Origin: Bacteroidales bacterium
GTDB lineage: Bacteria > Bacteroidota > Bacteroidia > Bacteroidales > UBA932
Direction of reading: 5' to 3'
DNA: 34,569 bases
Assembly (NCBI GenBank): GCA_028708215.1
Contig: JAQVZL010000013.1
Span: forward strand, 1 to 34,569
The position numbers were made by a program, and so were the translations under genes. Each line of letters starts with the position of its first letter. Position 1 is the first letter of the stretch. A model generated the notes under the pieces. The model had not been told where the DNA came from and did not search any database. It was given only the letters and a program-made list of their open reading frames with translations. Below, piece after piece: positions 7,524 through 13,895 of this stretch.

Positions 7524-7780
7524 GACTAAAGTTTCCCACCTCACAACTAGCAGATAACCAGGACATGAAGTAGTGTATTGGTAAAATTCCAGTCGGATAA
7601 TTTTCATCTATCAGATGAATTAGCAACTATTTATAAATGAGACATGTAGCATAGTCAAAAACTCTAAAAATAGCTATTTCAAGACTTCTACACTATACAA
7701 CTCCCTGTAAGTCAGCAATATGCTGATTCATCTGATGAATGATTTTGTGTCAACAAGTTACAGGGTGGGAAACTTTAGTC
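7524..7780. mobile_element. MITE-like element with 17-bp terminal inverted repeats
   Basis: The 257-bp segment begins with GACTAAAGTTTCCCACC (7524-7540) and ends with its exact reverse complement (7764-7780). Inside are further palindromes: TTCATCT-ATC-AGATGAA (7603-7619), TCAGCA-ATA-TGCTGA (7712-7726), TTCATC-T-GATGAA (7727-7739), and an outer pair CCCTGTAA (7703-7710) / TTACAGGG (7758-7765). There is no open reading frame of note. Matching terminal repeats around a non-coding core are the hallmark of a non-autonomous transposable element. No target-site duplication is visible at its edges, and no transposase with these ends is in the window. An RNA-structure or recombination function is an alternative. 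Confidence 0.6.
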
Positions 7781-7970
7781 CCCATTGGGATTAACTCGCT
7801 AAAGTCCATCCCCCCATTGGGATTAACTCGCTAAAGTCCATCCCCCCATTGGGATTACCTCGCTAAAGCTCATCCCCCACTTGGGGATTACCTCGCTAAA
7901 GCTCATCCCCCACTTGGGGATTACCTCGCTAAAGCTCATCCCCCACTTGGGGATTACCTCGCTAAAGCTC
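7781..7970. repeat. Tandem array of about six 32/33-bp units
   Basis: The array follows directly on the inverted-repeat element. The anchor CGCTAAAG recurs at 7797, 7829, 7861, 7894, 7927 and 7960, giving periods of 32, 32, 33, 33 and 33. The first units carry CCCATTGGGATTAACTCG and the later ones CCCCCACTTGGGGATTACC, so there are two sequence types with a transitional third unit. Each unit contains a small inverted repeat, such as ATCCCC-CACTT-GGGGAT. There are no unique spacers between repeats, so it is not a CRISPR array. Plus-strand translation gives a spurious repetitive reading frame. Confidence 0.9.
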
Positions 7971-7973
7971 GGT

Positions 7974-7992
7974 GATCCCAAGTGGGGGGGTC
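7974..7992. repeat. Inverted partial copy of the tandem unit
   Basis: GATCCCAAGTGGGGGGGTC is close to the reverse complement of the CCCCCACTTGGGGATT part of the array units. It closes the array and could pair with the last unit to form a long stem. Confidence 0.65.
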
Positions 7993-8000
7993 TTACAATA

Positions 8001-8120
8001 CAAATAAGAGAAGGGGCTTCCGGCCCCTTATTCTTTTATTTTATGCGCACCACTCAAGCTAGCTTGAAGTGGTGTAGCATCAAATAAAAGAAGCCGCTAT
8101 TTTGCGGCTTCTCTTATTTG
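8001..8120. repeat. 120-bp nested palindrome that can fold as a cloverleaf
   Basis: The outer arms CAAATAAGAGAA (8001-8012) and TTCTCTTATTTG (8109-8120) pair perfectly. Within them lie hairpin GGGGC-TTCCG-GCCCC (8013-8027), a central arm TTCTTTTATTT (8031-8041) / AAATAAAAGAA (8082-8092) capped by CACCACT-CAAGCT / AGCTTG-A-AGTGGTG (8048-8074), and hairpin GCCGC-TATTTT-GCGGC (8093-8108). All segments partition without conflict into a four-way junction. The simpler reading is two related bidirectional terminator hairpins around a third palindrome. Confidence 0.75.
8083..8112 (-). terminator. Terminator of tRNA-Arg
   Basis: Minus-strand stem AGAAGCCGC (8112-8104) / GCGGCTTCT (8097-8089) with a six-base loop and a following TTTATTT stretch. 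It starts about 14 bases after the tRNA 3' end and doubles as one arm of the nested palindrome at 8001-8120. Confidence 0.8.
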
Positions 8121-8125
8121 TGTTG

Positions 8126-8199
8126 TGACCTCGGGGGGATTCAAACCCCCGACCTTCAGAACCGGAATCTGACATTCTATTCAGCTGAACTACGAGGCC
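8126..8199 (-). tRNA. tRNA-Arg (CCG)
   Basis: On minus, the acceptor stem GGCCTCG (8199-8193) pairs with CGAGGTC (8133-8127) with one G-T pair, and the discriminator base is A (8126). The anticodon arm is TCAGA-TTCCGGT-TCTGA with anticodon CCG, reading the arginine codon CGG. The T-arm is GGGGG-TTTGAAT-CCCCC. CCA is not encoded. CGG is a rare codon in the genes of this window. The region beyond its 3' end (7505-8120) carries repeats and a MITE-like element. Confidence 0.95.
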
Positions 8200-8210
8200 A
8201 AAGAAGGTTG

Positions 8211-8218
8211 CAAATATA
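8211..8218 (-). promoter_or_regulatory. -7 element for tRNA-Arg
   Basis: Minus-strand TATATTTG (8218-8211), 12 bases upstream of the tRNA 5' end. An imperfect -33 (TTTT/TTTC) lies near 8237-8241, inside the region also used by the divergent fabD promoter. Confidence 0.55.
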
Positions 8219-8244
8219 GATATTTTAAAATTCATCGAAAAATG

Positions 8245-8252
8245 TATCTTTG
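8245..8252 (+). promoter_or_regulatory. -7 element for fabD
   Basis: TATCTTTG matches the consensus and places the transcript start near 8259, about 17 bases before ATG 8276. It overlaps the GTG at 8252, which argues that this upstream GTG is not the start of fabD. Confidence 0.6.
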
Positions 8253-8275
8253 TGATTCATAAAAAACTGAATATT

Positions 8276-9151
8276 ATGAGAGCATTCGTTTTCCCTGGAC
8301 AAGGGGCACAGTTCACCGGTATGGGAAAAGATCTTTATGAGAACTTTCCTTTAGCTAAGGTGATGTTCGAAAAAGCAAATGAAATTCTTGGTTTTCGCAT
8401 AACAGACATTATGTTTAGTGGTTCTAGTGAACAACTTAAAGAGACTAAGGTTACGCAACCAGCAATTTTTTTACACTCAGTAATACTATCTAAATGCATA
8501 GATAATTTTAACCCCCATATGGCAGCAGGTCACTCTTTAGGAGAGTTTAGTGCTCTTGTTGCAATGGGTGCTATCACATTTGAAGATGGTGTAAAATTAG
8601 TATCTAAAAGAGCTTTAGCTATGCAGAAGGCGTGTGAAAATGCACCCTCTACAATGGCAGCTGTAATTGGCTTTGCAGACAATAAAACAGAAGAAATATG
8701 CAAAGCAATAGATGGGATAGTTGTACCTGCAAACTATAACTGTAACGGGCAACTTGTGATCTCTGGAGAGATAGATGCTGTAAAAAAGGCCTGCGAAGAA
8801 CTTAAAAATGCAGGTGCAAAAAGAGCACTTATATTACCTGTTGGCGGAGCATTCCACTCTCCATTAATGGAGCCAGCAAGAGAAGAGCTTGAAAAAGCAA
8901 TTAAAGAGACAGAAATTAAAAGCCCATGTGGCCCCGTTTACCAAAATGCCGATGCACTCCCCCACACAGACCCTAAAGAGATAAAGAGTAATCTTATAAC
9001 ACAACTTACAGCACCTGTTCTTTGGAGGCAAAGTGTAGAAAACATGGTAAAAGATGGTGCTAATGAGTTTACTGAGTTAGGTCCTGGAAGTGTTCTTCAA
9101 GGATTAATAAAAAAGATTGCACCAGATGTAATAACTAATGGACATCAATAG
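8276..9151 (+). CDS. fabD: Malonyl-CoA:acyl-carrier-protein transacylase
   Basis: This 291-residue cytoplasmic enzyme transfers malonyl groups from CoA to ACP for fatty acid synthesis. Visible are the N-terminal FVFPGQGAQ (4-12), the nucleophile motif GHSLGEFSA with Ser87, the conserved arginine in RALAMQ (about 112), and the catalytic histidine in GGAFHSPLM (His194). Length is normal for the family. An upstream in-frame GTG at 8252 would add eight residues, but it overlaps the predicted promoter -7 box. The ATG at 8276 gives the canonical MRAFVFPGQG start. It stands alone, without other fab genes in the window. Confidence 0.96.
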   Translation: MRAFVFPGQGAQFTGMGKDLYENFPLAKVMFEKANEILGFRITDIMFSGSSEQLKETKVTQPAIFLHSVILSKCIDNFNPHMAAGHSLGEFSALVAMGAITFEDGVKLVSKRALAMQKACENAPSTMAAVIGFADNKTEEICKAIDGIVVPANYNCNGQLVISGEIDAVKKACEELKNAGAKRALILPVGGAFHSPLMEPAREELEKAIKETEIKSPCGPVYQNADALPHTDPKEIKSNLITQLTAPVLWRQSVENMVKDGANEFTELGPGSVLQGLIKKIAPDVITNGHQ

Positions 9152-9218
9152 ATACTACTAGATCCTAAACAAAAGATTTTTAATAGAATAATAGGTAAAC
9201 AACTAATCTACCTACTTG

Positions 9219-9917
9219 TTACTTATTTTCAATAAGATAATTAAATAGAGAGATAACAGATTCTTTTTTAGAGAAATCTATGCTATTTTCTTGAATATAA
9301 TTTGAAATCACTTTTTTCTGTCCAGGAAAAGCTTTTTGGAAATTTCTTTTGGTTGCAAGTACAATCTTGTTTTTATACAGAATATAGAGTAGCTCGGTGT
9401 AGAAATATTCCATATTAGCCACTTTGGACAGTATTGTAAACCTGGATTCAGCTTTATTCTCTAATGCTCCAAGTTTAGAGACAGAAGAGGTCTCAGACGT
9501 ACCACCATAAGCTCCAGCAATCTTCTCACTCCCTATTGCCATTTTCCGCACCAACCCCAAAGATCTCTCTCCATCTGTATTCAAAAGCTCAATATAGAGG
9601 TTGTTCTTTTTCCTAAAAAAAACTCCCTCGGCACTAATCACATCAACCATATTTTCGCTCTCTATTTGTATTGTATCTCCTTCTTGTGATATTATTCTTA
9701 CACTTTGAGTTACTGTATTAATATTAATAGGGCCTGTGTAATGCCTCCCATTATTCAAAATAATACGACCATCTAGATAATTATCAAAAATATACAATTT
9801 ATCAAAGAAGAATTGTCCTTTTACTACCTTTCCCTCTTCTACTTTTATTGTTCCAGATTGTGACCAAGAACACAATACAACAAAGAAAAGAAGAGTAGTG
9901 AAAATTATTTTTTTCAT
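9219..9917 (-). CDS. Exported protein of unknown function
   Basis: This 232-residue protein begins with a clear Sec signal peptide: MKK, a hydrophobic stretch to about residue 17, and a probable cleavage near WSQS-G (residues 19-22). The mature part is rich in beta-type sequence in the first half (repeated short hydrophobic/polar alternation, NNGRHYTGPININT). The C-terminal half is more basic and probably helical. It contains no lipobox cysteine and no catalytic motif that I recognise. It converges with fabD (67 bases between stops). It is divergent from the small unit at 9988-10171. I do not recognise a family; a periplasmic or outer-membrane-facing role is the only supportable statement. 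Confidence 0.7.
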   Translation of the reverse strand: MKKIIFTTLLFFVVLCSWSQSGTIKVEEGKVVKGQFFFDKLYIFDNYLDGRIILNNGRHYTGPININTVTQSVRIISQEGDTIQIESENMVDVISAEGVFFRKKNNLYIELLNTDGERSLGLVRKMAIGSEKIAGAYGGTSETSSVSKLGALENKAESRFTILSKVANMEYFYTELLYILYKNKIVLATKRNFQKAFPGQKKVISNYIQENSIDFSKKESVISLFNYLIENK

Positions 9918-9987
9918 AAATATTTGGTTAACTTTACCTATGTACCAAATTTAGCAAAATTCCTTTTAATATTTAAAAAGAATTTTG

Positions 9988-9995
9988 TATTTTTG
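9988..9995 (+). promoter_or_regulatory. -7 element of a small transcription unit
   Basis: TATTTTTG matches TAnnTTTG. TTTT at 9964-9967, 20 bases upstream, is a three-of-four match to the -33 box. Transcription would start near 10002, about 10 bases before an ATG at 10012. Confidence 0.5.
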
Positions 9996-10011
9996 AGGTA
10001 CAATAGATAGT

Positions 10012-10125
10012 ATGCCAAATTGCAATCAAATAGTAAAAGATATTGAAATTGAGACTGAGCACACAGAGTTCCCTTGTGGAACTTCCTTTGTGAGTTCATT
10101 CAATCATGATATATTACACAATTGA
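10012..10125 (+). CDS. Possible 37-residue small protein, or sRNA body
   Basis: ATG at 10012 opens a 37-codon frame ending in TGA at 10123-10125. The predicted peptide is acidic in its middle (KDIEIETEHTE) with two cysteines (Cys4, Cys22) and no membrane segment or signal peptide. It is bracketed by a Bacteroidota-type -7 box (9988-9995) and a strong terminator (10133-10171), so an independent transcript of about 170 nt is predicted. I do not recognise the peptide. The unit could equally be a non-coding RNA. The spacing to nifJ and the terminator argue that it is not a nifJ leader, though readthrough control is conceivable. Confidence 0.35.
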   Translation: MPNCNQIVKDIEIETEHTEFPCGTSFVSSFNHDILHN

Positions 10126-10132
10126 AATAACT

Positions 10133-10171
10133 ACTCCGCAGATTTTATCTCAGCGGGGTCTTCTTTTTTTT
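10133..10171 (+). terminator. Terminator of the small unit upstream of nifJ
   Basis: Stem ACTCCGC (10133-10139) / GCGGGGT (10153-10159) with one G-T pair, continued by an inner AGAT/ATCT pair, and followed by a T-rich tract (10161-10171). From 10172 to 10282 I see only AT-rich sequence, and no promoter close to consensus for nifJ. Confidence 0.85.
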
Positions 10172-10282
10172 ATACTCAATCTAAAATGAAAAGAGTACTA
10201 CACCGAAAATAAAAAATGATTCACGGCCTATAAATTGTAATAAACAGTAATTACCAATTAATATTAATTATAAAATTAAGCT

Positions 10283-13200
10283 ATGGCAAAAGAGAAAAAA
10301 TTTATTACCTGTGACGGTAATTACGCCGCAGCACATGTTGCATACATGTTTAGCGAACTTGCAGCAATTTATCCCATAACTCCCTCATCTACAATGGCGG
10401 AGTATGTAGATGAGTGGTCTGCTTCTGGTAAAAAGAATCTTTTTGGAGAAGAGATAGAAGTAGTAGAATTGCAGAGTGAAGGAGGCGCTGCTGGAGCTCT
10501 TCATGGAGCATTACAGGCAGGAGTGCTTGCAACTACCTTTACTGCTTCACAAGGTCTTCTGCTAATGATTCCAAACATGTACAAAATGGCAGGAGAACTA
10601 CTACCAACAGTACTTCATGTATCTGCAAGAACACTTGCAGCCCAGTCACTCTCTATTTTTGGAGATCATTCAGATGTTATGGCAACTAGGCAAACAGGCT
10701 TTGCACTACTAGCCTCTAGCAGTGTTCAAGAAGCATTAGACTTAGGCGCTGTAGCTCACCTTGCAACTTTAAAGTCTAGAATTCCTTTCATCCACTTTTT
10801 TGATGGCTTCCGCACCTCGCACGAAATTCAGAAAATTGAAGATTTAGACGCCAACGAGGTGAAAAAAATGATAAGTGAGAAATCACTCTCGGCATTCCGT
10901 AACAGAGCACTTAACCCTAATAAACCAGTTACTAGAGGAACTGCACAAAACCCAGACGTGTTTTTCCAAGCAAGAGAGGCAAGCAATCCTTTCTACGATG
11001 CAGTTCCAGATATAGTAGCTCGCTACATGGGTGAAATAACTGAACTAACCGGGCGCCACTATTTACCTTTCGATTATTATGGAGATGCAAATGCAGAAGA
11101 TATAATTATTGCAATGGGTTCTGTTTGCGAAACTATTCGCGAAGTAGTAGACGCTAAAAACGCCAATGGCGAGAAAGTTGGTCTATTAACTGTACGCCTA
11201 TACAGACCTTTCTCTGCAAAATACTTCTTCCGCGTGCTTCCTAAGAGTGTGAAAAGAATTGCTGTATTAGATCGAACAAAAGAACCTGGCTCTGTAGGAG
11301 AACCACTTTATCAAGATGTTAAGACAGTTATTGCACAAAGAGGTAACAAAATGCCTGTTATTGTTGGTGGGCGCTACGGTTTATCTTCTAAAGATACCAC
11401 TCCAGCCCAGATAGTAGCCGTTTATGATAATCTTAAAATGAAAGAGCCTAAGAATGGGTTTACTATAGGTATCATAGATGATATTAGCTTTAAATCTCTT
11501 CCTTTAAAAGAAGATGTCAATCTTGCTAAAAAAGGTGTTATGGAGTGCAAGTTCTATGGACTTGGTTCTGATGGTACTGTTGGTGCAAATAAAAACACCA
11601 TAAAAATTATTGGAGAGGCTACTCCTAAATATGTACAAGCATATTTCGATTATGACTCTAAAAAGTCTGGCGGATATACTTGCTCGCACCTAAGATTTGG
11701 GGATACACCTATTACCTCTCCTTACTTAGTATCTCATCCAGATTTTGTAGCGTGCCACGTTACTACCTATCTCACAAAGTATAACATTCTAAAAGGAATT
11801 AAAAAGGGAGGAACCCTTCTCCTTAATACACTTTGGAGCAAAGAAGAGACAATTGAAAAGTTACCAGACTTTATTAAAGCAACAATTGCAAAGAAAGAGC
11901 TTAAGTTATATATTATTAATGCTACAATGATAGCAGAAGAGATTGGTCTTGGTAATAGAACCAATACTATCTTACAATCGGCATTCTTTAAAATTGCAGA
12001 CATAATTCCTTATGACCAAGCTGTAATAGAGATGAAGAGTGCTGCAAAAAAATCTTATGGACTCAAAGGCGATAAGATTCTCAACATGAACTATGCTGCA
12101 ATAGAAAGAGGCTCAGAAGTTGAACAAGTAGAAGTACCATGTGAGTGGAATAATATCACCGCTAAATTCCGTCCAGCAAGCTTTGATAGACTTGCTCCAG
12201 ACTGGGTAAGAAATGTAGCCGATGTTGTAAACTCACAAGAGGGTAACGACCTACCAGTAAGCGCTTTCTTAAATCTAGAAGATGGCACAATTCCTGCGGG
12301 AACAGCCGCTTATGAAAAACGTGGAGTTGCTACTCACGTTCCTGAGTGGATTCCAGAAAATTGTATCCAATGTAACCAATGTGCCTATGTTTGCCCACAC
12401 GCTGCTATTAGGCCATTTCTTATGACTGAAGAGGAGCAACAAAAAGCTCCAGAAGGAGTTAAAAAGGTAGCTGGTAAAGGAGGAGTAAAAGAGTATAGCT
12501 TTACTATTCAAGTTACTCCAATGGACTGTACTGGCTGTGGTAACTGCGCTCAAGTTTGTCCTGCAAAAGAGAAGGCTCTTATTATGAAGCCTTTAGAGAG
12601 CCAGATTCATGAACAAGAAAACTTTGATCACTTACACTCAGCTGTAGGATATAAAGATACCATCTTACCAAAAACTCAAAGTGCAAAGAACCTGCAATTC
12701 GCACAACCTCTATTCGAATTCTCAGGAGCTTGCGCAGGTTGTGGAGAGACTCCATATATTAAAGCAATAACTCAACTTTATGGAGATAAAATGATGATTG
12801 CAAACGCAACTGGCTGTTCTTCAATCTTTGGTGGTTCATTCCCATCTTCTCCATATACTACTAACAAAGATGGTAGAGGTCCTTCATGGGCTAACTCTCT
12901 ATTTGAAGATAATGCAGAATATGGCTTAGGAATGCATCTTGGCTCCGAAAGAGTTCGAGATAGAGTTGCTAAATTAATGGCAGATGGAATTGAAAGCAGT
13001 GAGACTTCTGCAGAAGTAAAAGCTCTTTTTGCCGAGTGGTTAGAAAATCGCGAAGACTCTGCTAAATCAAAAGAGGTTGCAGATAAACTTCTTCCTCTTC
13101 TAGAAAATTGCAAATGTGAAATTTGCAGCGAGCTTGTAACTTTAAAAGAGTTCTTATACAAACGTTCACAATGGATCTTTGGAGGAGACGGTTGGGCATA

Positions 13201-13816
13201 CGATATTGGATTTGGTGGTCTAGACCACGTGCTTGCATCTGGTAATAATGTAAATGTACTAGTATTAGATACAGAGGTTTACTCAAATACAGGAGGCCAA
13301 TCTTCTAAATCTACCCCAGCTGGAGCAGTTGCTAAATTTGCCTCATCGGGTAAAAAAGTTCGTAAGAAAGACCTTGGTATGATGATAATGAGCTATGGCT
13401 ATGTTTATGTTGCACAAGTTGCAATGGGAGCAAACCATAATCAACTATTTAAAGTTCTTAGAGAGGCCGAGGAGTATGATGGACCTTCTTTGATTATTGC
13501 TTACGCACCATGTATTAGTCATGGAATAAAAAGCGGTATGGGAGCCACTCAATTAGAAGAGAAAAAAGCTGTTCAAAGTGGTTACTGGCAACTATATCGT
13601 TACAATCCAAAACTAGAAGAAGAGGGTAAGAATCCATTTATTCTAGACAGTAAAGAGCCAGATTGGTCTACATTCCAATCATTCTTAGAGGGAGAGGTAA
13701 GATACTCATCTTTAAGAAAAACATTCCCAGAACAGGCAGAAGAGCTCTTCAAACTTACAGAAGAACATGCAAAAAGGCGCTACAATAAATACAAACGCCT
13801 TGCAGAGCAAGAATAA
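10283..13816 (+). CDS. nifJ: Pyruvate:ferredoxin (flavodoxin) oxidoreductase
   Basis: This single-chain PFOR of 1177 residues oxidises pyruvate to acetyl-CoA and CO2 and reduces ferredoxin or flavodoxin; it is a central enzyme of anaerobes. The N-terminal pyrimidine-binding domain has AIYPITPSSTMAEYVD (about 28-43). Two 4Fe-4S motifs lie at about 693-704 (CIQCNQCAYVCP) and 749-760 (CTGCGNCAQVCP). A further cluster cysteine pair, CAGCGE, is near 816. The thiamine-diphosphate site GDGWAYDIGFGG is near 968, followed by DTEVYSNTGGQ. Length and domain order are those of the homodimeric family. It is monocistronic, with a terminator after it. Confidence 0.97.
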   Translation: MAKEKKFITCDGNYAAAHVAYMFSELAAIYPITPSSTMAEYVDEWSASGKKNLFGEEIEVVELQSEGGAAGALHGALQAGVLATTFTASQGLLLMIPNMYKMAGELLPTVLHVSARTLAAQSLSIFGDHSDVMATRQTGFALLASSSVQEALDLGAVAHLATLKSRIPFIHFFDGFRTSHEIQKIEDLDANEVKKMISEKSLSAFRNRALNPNKPVTRGTAQNPDVFFQAREASNPFYDAVPDIVARYMGEITELTGRHYLPFDYYGDANAEDIIIAMGSVCETIREVVDAKNANGEKVGLLTVRLYRPFSAKYFFRVLPKSVKRIAVLDRTKEPGSVGEPLYQDVKTVIAQRGNKMPVIVGGRYGLSSKDTTPAQIVAVYDNLKMKEPKNGFTIGIIDDISFKSLPLKEDVNLAKKGVMECKFYGLGSDGTVGANKNTIKIIGEATPKYVQAYFDYDSKKSGGYTCSHLRFGDTPITSPYLVSHPDFVACHVTTYLTKYNILKGIKKGGTLLLNTLWSKEETIEKLPDFIKATIAKKELKLYIINATMIAEEIGLGNRTNTILQSAFFKIADIIPYDQAVIEMKSAAKKSYGLKGDKILNMNYAAIERGSEVEQVEVPCEWNNITAKFRPASFDRLAPDWVRNVADVVNSQEGNDLPVSAFLNLEDGTIPAGTAAYEKRGVATHVPEWIPENCIQCNQCAYVCPHAAIRPFLMTEEEQQKAPEGVKKVAGKGGVKEYSFTIQVTPMDCTGCGNCAQVCPAKEKALIMKPLESQIHEQENFDHLHSAVGYKDTILPKTQSAKNLQFAQPLFEFSGACAGCGETPYIKAITQLYGDKMMIANATGCSSIFGGSFPSSPYTTNKDGRGPSWANSLFEDNAEYGLGMHLGSERVRDRVAKLMADGIESSETSAEVKALFAEWLENREDSAKSKEVADKLLPLLENCKCEICSELVTLKEFLYKRSQWIFGGDGWAYDIGFGGLDHVLASGNNVNVLVLDTEVYSNTGGQSSKSTPAGAVAKFASSGKKVRKKDLGMMIMSYGYVYVAQVAMGANHNQLFKVLREAEEYDGPSLIIAYAPCISHGIKSGMGATQLEEKKAVQSGYWQLYRYNPKLEEEGKNPFILDSKEPDWSTFQSFLEGEVRYSSLRKTFPEQAEELFKLTEEHAKRRYNKYKRLAEQE

Positions 13817-13844
13817 CTCCAGCCTTCTGGTATTACTAAATAAG

Positions 13845-13878
13845 AAAAAGAGACTGTTTTATAGACAGTCTCTTTTTT
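13845..13878. terminator. Bidirectional terminator between nifJ and ftcD
   Basis: AAAAAGAGACTGT and ACAGTCTCTTTTTT pair across a short AT loop. T tracts follow on both strands, so it can stop nifJ (plus) and the hut operon (minus), whose last gene ends at 13896. Confidence 0.88.
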
Positions 13879-13895
13879 CATAAAGAAAGAACCAA

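Noticed and set aside
7781-7992. CRISPR array
   Set aside because: The repeats are contiguous, the material between anchor motifs is itself repeated rather than unique, and no cas genes are in the window.
7881-8087. Open reading frame of 68 codons with an 11-residue repeat (GITSLKLIPHL)
   Set aside because: It is only the translation of the 33-bp non-coding tandem array, running on into the terminator hairpins. The older 32-bp units shift the frame, so there is no selection for coding.
8252-8275. Eight-residue N-terminal extension of FabD from GTG 8252
   Set aside because: The GTG is part of a consensus promoter -7 box, and the family start MRAFVFPGQG begins at 8276.
9152-9218. Terminator between fabD and the convergent unknown gene
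   Set aside because: Only a weak TAGGTA/TACCTA pairing is visible, without a stable stem or T tract.
12275-13286. Long antisense frames inside nifJ
   Set aside because: They are shadows of a strongly conserved gene on the other strand with no start signals or family motifs.
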